Below are positions 16,354-26,977 of a stretch of DNA of 64,000 bases, one piece after another. A program made the position numbers and the translations under genes. How positions within the stretch are numbered: the first letter of the stretch is position 1; each line of letters starts with the position of its first letter. The stretch is taken from the NCBI RefSeq assembly GCF_029625295.1, contig NZ_CP121112.1, positions 434,001 through 498,000 on the forward strand, given 5' to 3'. The notes under the pieces were generated by a model. It was not told the origin of the DNA, made no database searches, and was given only the letters and a program-made list of their open reading frames with translations. Source of the DNA: Flavobacterium gyeonganense. GTDB lineage: Bacteria; Bacteroidota; Bacteroidia; Flavobacteriales; Flavobacteriaceae.

Positions 16354-17781
16354 ATGGAAGAATGTATTTCTGTTTTCGACATGCTTAAAATTGGTGTTGG
16401 GCCATCGAGTTCCCATACACTGGGACCCTGGAGGGCAGCGGAGCGTTTTCTAAAAGAGCTGAGAGAACAATCCATTTTAAATCAGATCACTAAAGTTAAA
16501 GTTGATCTTTACGGGTCACTTTCACTTACAGGAAAAGGCCATGCTACCGATTTAGCAGTTATGCTGGGGCTAAGCGGTCAGGATCCCGAATATATCCCGG
16601 TAGAGAATATTTCAGGAATTATCAAAACAATTGAAACCAAAAACGAGATTGTTTTGGGCAATGAGCTTACAATTCCGTTTTATTTTCTTCAGGATATTGT
16701 TTTCAATAAAGACTTCCTTCCATTCCATGCCAACGGATTAAAATTTACAGCTTATAAAAATGATGATGCTGAATACGAATCTACTTTCTATTCTATCGGT
16801 GGCGGTTTTGTAGTGAAAGAAGAACGCACCAATGCCATAAATAAGATTGCCATTAAATGTGCTTTTCCGTTCATGATTGATAATGCCGATGACTTATTGA
16901 AGTATACCATTCAGGAAAACAAAAAGATTTCTGAAATTGTATATGAGAATGAAAAATCAATGCGCTCTGAAGAAGCAATTCATACCGAATTAATGCGAAT
17001 CTGGAAGACTATGCTGGAATGTATGTACATTGGCTGCCACTCTGAAGGAATACTTCCGGGAGGACTGAATGTTCGCAGACGAGCTTTTGATATGCATCAG
17101 AATCTGATTGGTTTATCCAATTATAATAATCCGCAATCTTGGCTGGAAGAAATCAGGAAAACCGAAGTAAAATTTCGTCAGATTTTAAAATGGGTAAGCT
17201 GTTTTGCTTTGGCTGTTAATGAAGTCAATGCATCATTAGGACGCGTTGTTACGGCTCCTACAAACGGTAGCGCAGGCGTAATTCCGGCAGTTTTAATGTA
17301 TTATTTAGTTATCGAAAACCATAATGCAGGTGAAAAAGAAATCAAACAGTTTTTGATGGTAGCCGGAGAAATAGGAAGTTTGTTCAAACAGGGTTCTACA
17401 ATTTCTGCAGCAATGGGCGGATGCCAGGCCGAAATTGGCGTTTCGTCCTCAATGGCTGCTGCTGCACTTTGCGAATTAATGGGTGGAACTCCTGCCCAGG
17501 TTTTAATGGCTGCCGAAATTGCCATGGAGCATCATTTAGGTTTAACCTGCGATCCTATTGGCGGTCTGGTTCAGATTCCGTGTATCGAAAGAAATACAAT
17601 GGGTGCCATAAAAGCCATCAACGCAGCCGAACTTGCGCTTGAAACCGATTCTAAAAATGCGAAAGTGCCACTGGATAAAGTAATCAATACTATGTGGGAG
17701 ACGGCAAAAGATATGAATTCAAAGTATAAAGAAACTTCAGAAGGCGGTTTGGCAATTGCAGTAAATATGGCCGATTGTTAG
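16354..17781 (+). CDS. sdaA: L-serine ammonia-lyase (iron-sulfur type)
   Basis: Single-chain L-serine dehydratase, 475 aa, converting L-serine to pyruvate and ammonia with a [4Fe-4S] cluster. It has the beta-domain start [24 protein letters not shown] and alpha-domain motifs [71 protein letters not shown], which include conserved cluster cysteines. The start at ATG 16354 matches the family start. Frame intact. Confidence 0.93.
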   Translation: MEECISVFDMLKIGVGPSSSHTLGPWRAAERFLKELREQSILNQITKVKVDLYGSLSLTGKGHATDLAVMLGLSGQDPEYIPVENISGIIKTIETKNEIVLGNELTIPFYFLQDIVFNKDFLPFHANGLKFTAYKNDDAEYESTFYSIGGGFVVKEERTNAINKIAIKCAFPFMIDNADDLLKYTIQENKKISEIVYENEKSMRSEEAIHTELMRIWKTMLECMYIGCHSEGILPGGLNVRRRAFDMHQNLIGLSNYNNPQSWLEEIRKTEVKFRQILKWVSCFALAVNEVNASLGRVVTAPTNGSAGVIPAVLMYYLVIENHNAGEKEIKQFLMVAGEIGSLFKQGSTISAAMGGCQAEIGVSSSMAAAALCELMGGTPAQVLMAAEIAMEHHLGLTCDPIGGLVQIPCIERNTMGAIKAINAAELALETDSKNAKVPLDKVINTMWETAKDMNSKYKETSEGGLAIAVNMADC

Positions 17782-17867
17782 TATAATATTGCTTAATTTC
17801 GCAGAAAAATTTCGTTTTAAAGAAAAATCAACTTTAATACTATTCAAAAAAACTAAAAAAAGTATCA

Positions 17868-18686
17868 ATGTCAGTAGCAAAAAAAGATTATAAAAGAATC
17901 ACTACAAAGTCGTTAATCGAAATGAAAAGCCATGGAGAAAAAATTTCTATGCTGACGGCTTACGATTATACAATGGCAAAAATTGTTGATACTGCAGGTG
18001 TAGATGTAATTTTGGTAGGCGACTCTGCTTCAAATGTAATGGCAGGACATGAAACTACCCTTCCTATTACTTTAGATCAAATGATTTACCACGCTTCATC
18101 AGTTGTCCGTGCAGTAGAAAGAGGTCTTGTGGTGGTTGATTTACCTTTTGGAAGTTATCAGTCTGATCCTAAAGAAGCTTTGCGCTCTGCTATTCGAATC
18201 ATGAAAGAAAGCGGAGGGCATGCTGTAAAACTTGAAGGCGGAAAGGAAATTAAAGAGTCTATCCGGAAAATATTAAATGCGGGAATTCCTGTAATGGGCC
18301 ATTTAGGTTTAACACCTCAGTCCATTTACAAATTTGGTACTTACAGTGTTCGCGCCAAAGAAGATGAAGAAGCCGAAAAACTGATTGAAGATGCCAAAAT
18401 GTTGGAAAAAGTGGGGTGTTTTGCAGTAGTGTTAGAAAAAATACCTGCTGATTTAGCAGAAAAAGTAGCCAAAAGTATTTCCATCCCGGTTATCGGAATT
18501 GGAGCCGGAGGTGGTGTTGACGGACAGGTTTTGGTTATCCATGATATGTTAGGGATGAACAATGAATTCAGCCCGCGTTTCCTTCGCCGTTATCTGAATT
18601 TGTATGAAGAAATGACCAAAGCAATAGGTCAGTATGCTGCTGATGTAAAATCGAAGGATTTTCCTAATGAGAAGGAACAGTATTAG
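17868..18686 (+). CDS. panB: 3-methyl-2-oxobutanoate hydroxymethyltransferase
   Basis: Ketopantoate hydroxymethyltransferase, 272 aa, first step of pantothenate (CoA) synthesis: it adds a hydroxymethyl group from methylene-tetrahydrofolate to alpha-ketoisovalerate. Diagnostic stretches are [58 protein letters not shown] and [22 protein letters not shown]. Length and frame are normal. It is followed by a clear terminator. Confidence 0.95.
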   Translation: MSVAKKDYKRITTKSLIEMKSHGEKISMLTAYDYTMAKIVDTAGVDVILVGDSASNVMAGHETTLPITLDQMIYHASSVVRAVERGLVVVDLPFGSYQSDPKEALRSAIRIMKESGGHAVKLEGGKEIKESIRKILNAGIPVMGHLGLTPQSIYKFGTYSVRAKEDEEAEKLIEDAKMLEKVGCFAVVLEKIPADLAEKVAKSISIPVIGIGAGGGVDGQVLVIHDMLGMNNEFSPRFLRRYLNLYEEMTKAIGQYAADVKSKDFPNEKEQY

Positions 18687-18780
18687 TTTTTGAACTAATA
18701 AGTTTCTATGGTTCAGAGTTGTTAAGCTCTTCAACCATAAAGTTACAAAGACTCAAAGTCTTTCAAAATAATTTCAATTG

Positions 18781-18808
18781 CCTCCAGCTTTAGCTGGAGG
18801 TCTTTTTT
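18781..18808 (+). terminator. Rho-independent terminator after panB
   Basis: An 8-bp perfect stem CCTCCAGC / GCTGGAGG with a four-base loop is followed by TCTTTTTT. Confidence 0.8.
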
Positions 18809-18867
18809 AAGTTCGGTTTTAGGCTTTAGCCAAACTTACTTGATATTCTAAAATCTAAAATTTCTAA

Positions 18868-19557
18868 ATGAAAATTCTTTCCAATAAAAGCAACCTGCAA
18901 ATACTCCACGAAGACAACCATATTATTGTAGTCAATAAACGTGTAGGCGATATTGTTCAGGGCGACAAAACAGGCGACAAACCTTTATCTGATATTGTAA
19001 AAGAATACATCAAAGACAAATATAATAAACCCGGCGATGTTTTTCTGGGTGTAATTCATAGGCTAGACCGTCCCACAACAGGGATTGTGGTATTTGCCAG
19101 AACGAGCAAGGCCCTTTCACGAATGAATGAATTGTTCAGTAACCGTGAAACTAAAAAAACATATTGGGCTGTTGTAAAAAACAAACCTCAGGAACAAGCA
19201 GCCAAACTCGTTCATTATCTAAAAAGAAACGAAAAGAACAATACTTCAAAAGCGCATTTAAAAGAAGTTCCGGACAGCAAAGTGGCCAGTCTGGATTATA
19301 AAATTATTAAAGAGCTCCAAAATTATACTGCTTTAGAGATTAATCTTCATACAGGACGCCATCACCAAATCCGTGCCCAATTATCGGCTATTGGCTCTCC
19401 CATAAAAGGTGATTTAAAATATGGGGCTGACAGAAGCAACCCTGATGGAGGGATTCACCTGCATGCCCGAAAATTAGTTTTCATCCATCCTGTTTCAAAA
19501 GAAAACATAATTATAACAGCACCCACTCCGGATGAAACCATATGGAATGCTGTATGA
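18868..19557 (+). CDS. RluA-family pseudouridine synthase
   Basis: A 229 aa RluA-type RNA pseudouridine synthase. The catalytic Asp is in HRLDRPTTGIVVFART. Other family segments are ILHEDNHIIVVNKRVGDIVQGD and LHTGRHHQIRAQLSAIGSPIKGDLKYG. It has no S4 domain, so it is of the short type. The target RNA position cannot be assigned. It stands between the panB terminator and the aldehyde dehydrogenase gene. Confidence 0.9.
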   Translation: MKILSNKSNLQILHEDNHIIVVNKRVGDIVQGDKTGDKPLSDIVKEYIKDKYNKPGDVFLGVIHRLDRPTTGIVVFARTSKALSRMNELFSNRETKKTYWAVVKNKPQEQAAKLVHYLKRNEKNNTSKAHLKEVPDSKVASLDYKIIKELQNYTALEINLHTGRHHQIRAQLSAIGSPIKGDLKYGADRSNPDGGIHLHARKLVFIHPVSKENIIITAPTPDETIWNAV

Positions 19558-19632
19558 TTTTTATGATTTAATTGTCAGATTTTCAATTTATATCCGTTAA
19601 CTTGCATAGCCAAAATTTAAGTTTTCACTAAA

Positions 19633-20960
19633 ATGGACTATAAAAACGATATAAAGTACCGAAAAGAAACGCTTAAAAAATTACTTTTCAATATTCAGAA
19701 GGATGAGGACTTAATTGTGAAAGCCTTGTTTGATGATTTTAAAAAACCAGAATTTGAAGCTGTTTTAACAGAAACTAATTATGTTATTTCAGAATTAAAA
19801 AACACCATCAAAAATATTGACAAATGGGTGAAACCCGTACGTGTTTTTCCTTCCCTGCTCAATTTTCCTTCTACCGATTTCATTTATAACGAACCTTATG
19901 GAAACGTATTAGTCATCGCTCCCTGGAATTATCCTTTTCAACTTGCTTTATGTCCCTTGATTTCTGCAGTTGCTGCCGGGAATAAAGTGGTTTTAAAACC
20001 CTCAGAACTTAGTCCGAATACAGCTGCCATCATTACCAAAATCATCGAAAAATCATTTCACATCAATCACGTGGAAGTTGTTCAGGGCGGTATTGAAGTC
20101 TCTGATCAGCTGCTGGCCAAACGATGGGATTATATTTTCTTTACCGGCAGTGTTGCGGTTGGCAAAATTGTAGCCAAAGCTGCAGCAGAACATCTCACGC
20201 CCATTACCTTAGAATTAGGTGGCAAAAATCCGTGTGTCATTGATCAGACCGCTAATTTAAAACTGGCTGCCAAGCGTATCGTCTGGGGAAAGTTTATCAA
20301 TGCCGGACAAACCTGTATTGCCCCGGATTACATTCTGATCCAAAAAAACATGAAGATCAATTTTATTACGTATCTGATTGAAGATATTATCCAGGCTTAT
20401 GGAAAGAAAATAAAGAATTCCCTGATTATGCCCGGATCATCAACAGTAAAAACTGGGTACGCTTAACCGGCATGATTGCTTCAGAAAAATTAATTTTTGG
20501 AGGAGAATCGGATGCTAATGATTTTTACATTTCGCCAACTCTTATTGATGAACCTGCATTAGACAGTCTTGTCATGAAAGAAGAAATTTTTGGTCCGATA
20601 TTGCCGATTTTAGTTTATGAATCTGAGAATGATATTGATGCAGTAATTCGCCAATATGAAAAACCGCTGGCATTTTATATTTTCAGCGAAAATGATTCTT
20701 TTGCTAAAAAAATGATTAAACGCTATTCTTTTGGTGGCGGCTGCATCAATGATACTGTAGCTCATTTTAACAATAAACGGCTGCCTTTCGGAGGAGTAGG
20801 CCATAGCGGAATGGGTGCTTATCACGGAAAACTAAGTTTTGATATTTTCTCCCATCACAAATCAATTGTTAAAAAAGCCAACTGGCTTGATCTACCTATG
20901 CGTTATGCCCCTTACAAAGATAAATTAAAGGCGATTAAGAAATTATTAGACTGGATTTAA
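19633..20960 (+). pseudogene. Aldehyde dehydrogenase, one-base frameshift
   Basis: NAD(P)-dependent aldehyde dehydrogenase of the class-3-like type, about 442 aa when joined. The first part has APWNYPFQLALCPLISAVAAGNKVVLKPSE, FTGSVAVGK, LELGGKNPC (general-base Glu) and GQTCIAPDY (catalytic Cys). The frame breaks near 20403-20412 (AAGAAAATAAAG): the first ORF ends at 20466 and the second runs from 20472. A single added base gives the normal sequence KEFPDYARIINSKNWVRLTG, so all motifs are otherwise intact. C-terminal family features include EEIFGPILPIL and LPFGGVGHSGMGAYHG. Either a very recent pseudogene or a sequencing error. Confidence 0.85.
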
Positions 20961-21082
20961 AAGCACTAAAGCCAGACTTGTACTATTATAACATATTATG
21001 AAATGAAATTGATTAAAAGTACTATATTTACGTTTAAATAATACATTTATAACACTGAAAGTACAAAACAATTCCAGTCAAT

Positions 21083-21874
21083 ATGAAATCTACTCTTAAT
21101 CAAATCGAAGACATAAAAAACAACGGATATTCTTTAGATTTTTCGAATGTTTTTAATCATGCTTTTGAGAATTATAAAAAGATAGCCGTTTATGCAGGAC
21201 TCATTTTATTAGTCGTTTCTATACTATGCTTTTTCCTTGGGGGTGGCATATTAGTTGCACTATACGGAGCTGAACACTTCAACAAAGAATTTTTTGAAAG
21301 TTTACAACACAATCAGCCACAGGGAACATCCCTACTAATCTACACACTTGTTATTACTTTTATAACTGCGCTCATGACACCTTTTACTGCAGGATTTTTG
21401 AAAATGGCAGACAGTGCTGACAAGGATGAAACCTTTAATTTCTCAACCGTTTTTACGTATTACAAAGCTCCTTATTTTTCACGTCTTTTTATTACTGCTT
21501 TATTGATTGGCCTAATCAGCGGAGGTATTTCTGTGGTATTCAATCTTATTGGAATTCCCGCTATCGATAGTATTATTGCCATCATTATTTCATTATTTAC
21601 CTCCATGACTGTCCCACTCATCGTTTTTGGAAATTTAAATATAACAGATTCAATAAGATCCAGTATCATCATTGTTGGCAAACAGCCTCTTGTTATTGCC
21701 CTGCTATTTATAGTGGCCGGAATTGGTGCAGCAATTGGCTTTATTGGTTGCTGTATTGGTGTGGTATTTACCATTCCCATTACGTATTCTGTAAAATATG
21801 CTATATACAGTGCTATTCTGGAAATTGATAACCCGGACTCCATTGATGCCATCGGCCAGTCTGATCCGGAATAG
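21083..21874 (+). CDS. Multi-pass membrane protein, unknown function
   Basis: A 263 aa integral membrane protein with about six hydrophobic segments. An N-terminal cytoplasmic stretch (SLDFSNVFNHAFENYKKIAVYAGLIL) resembles the start of DUF4013/YciC-like glycerophosphoryl-diester-type membrane domains. No catalytic motif was seen. It is followed after 37 bp by the large sensor kinase gene and may be co-transcribed with it. Confidence 0.65.
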   Translation: MKSTLNQIEDIKNNGYSLDFSNVFNHAFENYKKIAVYAGLILLVVSILCFFLGGGILVALYGAEHFNKEFFESLQHNQPQGTSLLIYTLVITFITALMTPFTAGFLKMADSADKDETFNFSTVFTYYKAPYFSRLFITALLIGLISGGISVVFNLIGIPAIDSIIAIIISLFTSMTVPLIVFGNLNITDSIRSSIIIVGKQPLVIALLFIVAGIGAAIGFIGCCIGVVFTIPITYSVKYAIYSAILEIDNPDSIDAIGQSDPE

Positions 21875-21910
21875 ATAGAGATTATTTTAAAAAACCAAGA
21901 CTTAAATTCT

Positions 21911-24900
21911 ATGGTATCCAGCTGTAGTTTTTTAATTTTTTTATTTTCCGGGCTGTCCCTTTTTGGAAGTGGTCTTAAATCATTTTGTATACACTATTTT
22001 TTAAAATCCAGTTCTATTTTTTACGAAAACCCTAAATTAATCATGTTAGAGATATGCCTGATTGTTTTTATGGGTTTTCTCATTTACCAATTTTTTAATA
22101 TCAAAAATAAAATTGGTTCTTTCATCGAAAAAAATAAGGAAAAAGAAGTTTCCCCTAAAGAATATCAGCTGTATCTTTTGTTTTTCAGTATTACTATTAT
22201 TGTAATCGAAATCATTAATGAAATTTTTAAATTACGCCCCCACAGTCTTTTGTATGTCAATTTAACGATTGGCGGATTGATTTTGTTATTTTATTATCTG
22301 GCGATTAAAATTGAATATCTGAGAAATAAGATTTCAGTCTTTTTTATTTCCATATTCATATTATTCACGGGACACATTGCACATAACATTATCATTCAGC
22401 CCCATGATATTGTTCCTATTATTGCACTTTTAATTACTTTTTATTTTTCGTACAGTGTTCTGAGACCTATCAAAATTTACTGGTATTATACCGGGGCTCT
22501 ATTTCTTTTTCATATCATCAATCTGGCTTTTGATTTCATTCCGATGAAATCTTCTGTTTTACTTCTTACCTATTCCCTAGTCATTTTTGTGATTAATCAG
22601 GTAAAATATGCTATTTTTCTGAATACCCGTGACAATTTCAGGTTTACCAATGAGATTGTGCATAAAGGAAGCTCCCTGACTATCGCTTCAAACAAAAAAG
22701 GTGAACTCATTTTCTGCAGCGAATCCATATTGGAAATCCTGGGCTATACGCCTGATGAAGTTATGGGAATGGGTTTCTGGCAGCTCACAGAAGACCCTGA
22801 TTTTATTAGCGAACAATTTCTGGACCAATATCAGGACAATATTTTGTACACACGGAAATTAAAATGTAAAAATGGTGATTACAAGTACATACAATGGAAA
22901 GACAAACGTTTTTCTGAAGACTTATTTATTGGTATAGGACAGGATATCACTGAGCAGATCAAACTTCACGATCAGTATAAAAACCTGATCCAGACTGCTG
23001 CAGATATCATTTTTGAAATTGATACCGATGGCAATTTCACTTTTATAAATGAATTTGCCTTTTCTGTTTTACATTATACCGAAAAAGAAGTCATCTCTAA
23101 ACATTATGCTAATTTTATCCACCCTGCTCATCGAAAAAAGGTTGCTGATTTTTATAAAAACCTTGAAGAAAAGGAATTTAATCATGACACTATTGAATTT
23201 CCTATTTTAAAGAAAAACGGTGATGCCATATGGATATCCCAAAAGGTTATCATCCGCAAAAACGATATGGGAGACACTATCGGTTTTGCCGGTATCGCCA
23301 GGGATATTACCGAGCTTAAGAATAATGAAAAGGAAAAACGAATCAGGCTTGAAAAAATTGAGGCTTATACCCTTTCTACCAAAAAATTATCAACTACCGA
23401 TTTTAGCCACTATGAAAGCTTAAACAGCGTAATCAATTTCATTATTGAAGAGGCCGCTGTTTCAAAAGCCAGCAGAATCAGCTTCTGGAAGTATTATAAT
23501 AATACCATTATCTGTAAAAATATTTACAGTCGGGACAAATCTGATGTTTATTACAAAGAGGTCATGGACAAGGCCTCCTATCCTATTTATTTTGAGACGT
23601 TAGAAAACAAAACAGTCATTAACGCAAGCGACGTATTCAATAAACTGGAAACCTCTGAATTTCAGAAAGCCTATTTTATCAAAAACAAAATTCAGTCTAT
23701 GCTGGATGTTCCTATTTTTTTTAATGGAAAGCTTGCAGGTGTAGTATGCTTTGAGAGTACAATAAAAAAAGGGAATGGGATAATGAGGACATTAATTATG
23801 CCCGCACTATTGCTGACATAATCTCGCTTGCCATCTCATCACAAATGCGTTTAAAGGCCGAACGAAAATTAGAATTGAAAAGCCAATTATTGTCTGCCCT
23901 GGCCCTTTGTACCGAAAAATTCTTACTGAGCAAGACAAGTGAAGAAATGTTCAAAGAGACCTATAATATCATTGGAAAAGTCGCACATGCGGATCATATT
24001 TATTATTACGAGAAAGATTTTGACACCAATACTATTAGCCAAAAATATAAATGGTCAAAAACAGAGAATCCCAATGAAAGCATTATCCTTCAGAATTTTA
24101 CAGAAGAAAATTTAAAAGAAATTATCGAAAAGGCAGAAAATAAAAAAATCCTTAATATCCTGACCCGACAACTTGATGATACGTTTTTTAAAAATTTACT
24201 GGAAACGCATCATATAAAATCGATACTGATCCTGCCTTTGTATGTTGAGGATGTTTTTAGCGGTTTTATCGGTTTTGATGACTGCCATACTGAACACAAG
24301 TGGTCTGAAGAAGAAATCTATATTTTTCAGACCCTTGCCAACAATATTTCTTCTGCTTTGGAGAGAAACCGAAACCAGAGCAAAATTATCGAAAGCGAAG
24401 AGAAATTTAAGCTGATCACCAATAATATTCCCGGTACGGTTTACCTCTCTAAATTTGACACTTTTTCTACCAAAATATTCCTGAATGACCAAATTTTTAA
24501 CCTTACCGGCTATTCAAAAGCGGAATTTCTGGAACATAACCTTTCTTTTATCTCGCTTATCCATCCTGATGACAAAAAAGAAGTCATCAACAGCCAGCTT
24601 AAAAATCTACAAAGCGGAAAAGCATTGCACAACACCTACAGAATTAAGCGCAAAAGTGGAGAATACATCTGGATTGAAGAATTTGGGGATGTGATCAAAA
24701 AAGGCGATGAAATTGAATTTATTGGCGGTATCTATTTTGATATTACCAATAAAAAACAAACTGAGGATGCCATCAAAGCGAAACAGCTTGCAGAAGCTGC
24801 GAGTAAATCAAAGTCGGATTTTCTTGCCAATATGTCACACGAAATCAGAACGCCGCTTAACGGAATTATTGGTTTTACCGATCTTCTCATGAAGACTGAA

Positions 24901-25956
24901 CTTGGGGAAATCCAGGAAAAATATATGACCACCATTAACCAGTCTGCCCATTCGTTACTGGAAATCATCAACGATATCCTGGATTTTTCTAAGATTGAGG
25001 CTGGAAAACTAGATTTGTTTATCGATTTGTACGATATCCATAAAATTGTAGGCCAGGTTTTTGACCTGATTGTATATGAATCTAACCTAAAAAAACTGGA
25101 TTTAAAACTTCATATTGCCCCGGACGTCCCTCAATACATCTGGACTGATATTGTACGGCTTAAGCAAATCCTGATCAACCTGCTGTCTAATGCTGTAAAA
25201 TTTACCAATCACGGTTCCATTACGGTTGATGTTGTGGTTTTAGAAAAAAAAGAAGATGATATCTGCGTCATACGATTTTCTGTAACTGATACGGGCATCG
25301 GGATCTTAAAACAAAACAAAAAGAAAATCTTTCAGGCTTTTTCGCAGGAGGACAGTTCTACCACACGAAAATTTGGGGGAACCGGACTTGGCCTTACCAT
25401 CTCTAACCACCTGCTTGCCCTTATGGAAAGCCGCCTGCAGCTTAAGAGCAAAATAGAAAAGGGAAGCACTTTTTATTTTGACCTGACCCTAAAAACAAGC
25501 GCACATAACACCAACGAAAACTACAATACCGATTTTAATCATTTTAATACTAAAGCAGTACAGATTCCTGCCAGTACCCATACGGCCAAATTGACTTTTA
25601 TGATTGCCGAGGACAACAAGGTCAATATGTTACTGCTTAAAACCATTATCAAAAATCTGTACCCAAATGTCCATATTTATGAGTGCGAAAATGGATACGA
25701 GGCCTTAAAAGTATTCGAGAACGTCACCCCTGATCTCATTTTTATGGATATTCAAATGCCTATCATGAACGGCTATGAAACTGCAGTAGCCATACGCAAT
25801 TCCATAAACGGGCAACAAGTCCCTATTATTGCCGTGACAGCAGGTACTGAAAAAGAAGAACGCAATAAATGCATTACCTCAGGCATGAATGATTATATCC
25901 CCAAGCCAATTATGAAAGGTTCTGTAGAAGAAATCTTAAAAAAATGGCTAAAATAA
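21911..25956 (+). pseudogene. Hybrid sensor histidine kinase, one-base frameshift
   Basis: A very large hybrid histidine kinase, about 1,348 aa when joined. Order: six to eight N-terminal membrane helices, PAS (ASNKKGELIFCSESILEILGYTP), PAS (TDGNFTFINEFAFSVLHYTE), GAF, GAF, PAS, HisKA with phospho-acceptor His in FLANMSHEIRTPLNGI, HATPase (NLLSNAVKF, DTGIGI, GGTGLGL), and a receiver domain with phospho-acceptor Asp in LIFMDIQMPIMNGYE. There is no DNA-binding output, so phosphotransfer to a partner is expected. The frame breaks at an A run near 23764-23770; removing one base yields REWDNEDINYARTIADIISLAI and joins both halves. The start may be ATG 22043 instead of 21911. Confidence 0.82.
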
Positions 25957-26042
25957 TTCCTTTTTTTATTAGTCAATTGCTTAAAAAAATATAAATTAGT
26001 GTTGGATAAATTCCCCAATTAACTTAAAAATTATATTCTTTT

Positions 26043-26888
26043 ATGAAATGGTTAGGAAGAAGACAAAGTGACAATGTTGAAGATAGAAGAGGTTTCTCCG
26101 GAGGAAAAGCTGTTCTGGGAGGCGGCGTTATCGGGATTATTATTTTACTGCTGAATGTTTTTGGGGGTGAAACCGGAAAAACTGTTGGAAGTGCTTTAGA
26201 GCAACTTCAAGGCAGTACGCAACAAACTGAGACGGCAGCCCCGTTAAGTGCAGCCGATAAAAAGATGGGCGATTTTGTACGTGTTACACTAGCTTATAAT
26301 GAAGACATCTGGGGTAAAATATTTGCTGAAAACGGCATGACTTATAAAAACCCAAAACTGGTCCTTTTTAGAGGATCTGTGCAAACTGCCTGCGGTGGTG
26401 CCTCTTCGGCATCAGGACCTTTTTACTGCCCGGGTGATCAGAAAGTGTATATGGACCTTGATTTTTTTGATGAGCTTAAAACCAAGTTTGGTGCAAAAGG
26501 CGGAGATTTTGCCATTGCTTATGTCATTGCCCACGAAATAGGCCATCATGTGCAGACGCTGTTAGGCACCTCAGCCAAAATGCGTGAAGCCCAAGAAGGA
26601 AAAAGCGAGGCCGAGGCCAATAAATTATCTGTTGCCCTGGAACTACAGGCTGATTTTTATGCCGGAGTATGGACCCATTATAATAAAGAAAACCTAGATA
26701 CCGGCGATATTGAAGAAGCCCTGAGTGCTGCGAATGCCGTTGGGGATGACGCTATCCAAAGTAAAATGCAAGGCCAGGTTGTACCCGATTCGTTTACACA
26801 CGGTACTTCTGAGCAGCGTATGTACTGGTTTAAAAAAGGATTTAGCAGCGGTGATATTCATCAGGGAAATACTTTTGAAGACATTTAA
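26043..26888 (+). CDS. Neutral zinc metallopeptidase (YpfJ family)
   Basis: A 281 aa membrane-anchored protein of the YpfJ / DUF2342-like neutral zinc metallopeptidase family. It opens with MKWLGRRQSDNVEDRRG, followed by a membrane helix (VLGGGVIGIIILLLNVF). Zinc motif HEIGHH lies in AYVIAHEIGHHVQTLLG, with a likely third ligand in ELQADFYAGVW. Other family marks are CGGASSASGPFYCPGD and HGTSEQRMYWF. The active domain is outside the cytoplasm. Substrate unknown. Confidence 0.9.
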   Translation: MKWLGRRQSDNVEDRRGFSGGKAVLGGGVIGIIILLLNVFGGETGKTVGSALEQLQGSTQQTETAAPLSAADKKMGDFVRVTLAYNEDIWGKIFAENGMTYKNPKLVLFRGSVQTACGGASSASGPFYCPGDQKVYMDLDFFDELKTKFGAKGGDFAIAYVIAHEIGHHVQTLLGTSAKMREAQEGKSEAEANKLSVALELQADFYAGVWTHYNKENLDTGDIEEALSAANAVGDDAIQSKMQGQVVPDSFTHGTSEQRMYWFKKGFSSGDIHQGNTFEDI

Positions 26889-26917
26889 TCATTTTAAAAC
26901 CAACCAATAATAACCAG

Positions 26918-26947
26918 AAAAGCATGATTTAACGTCATGCTTTTTTT
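26918..26947. terminator. Bidirectional terminator between ypfJ-like gene and tssF
   Basis: The stem AAAAGCATGA / TCATGCTTTT has T-runs on both strands and lies between two convergent genes. Confidence 0.75.
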
Positions 26948-26977
26948 ATTTTGAATACTTATAACTTTGCTTAGATA

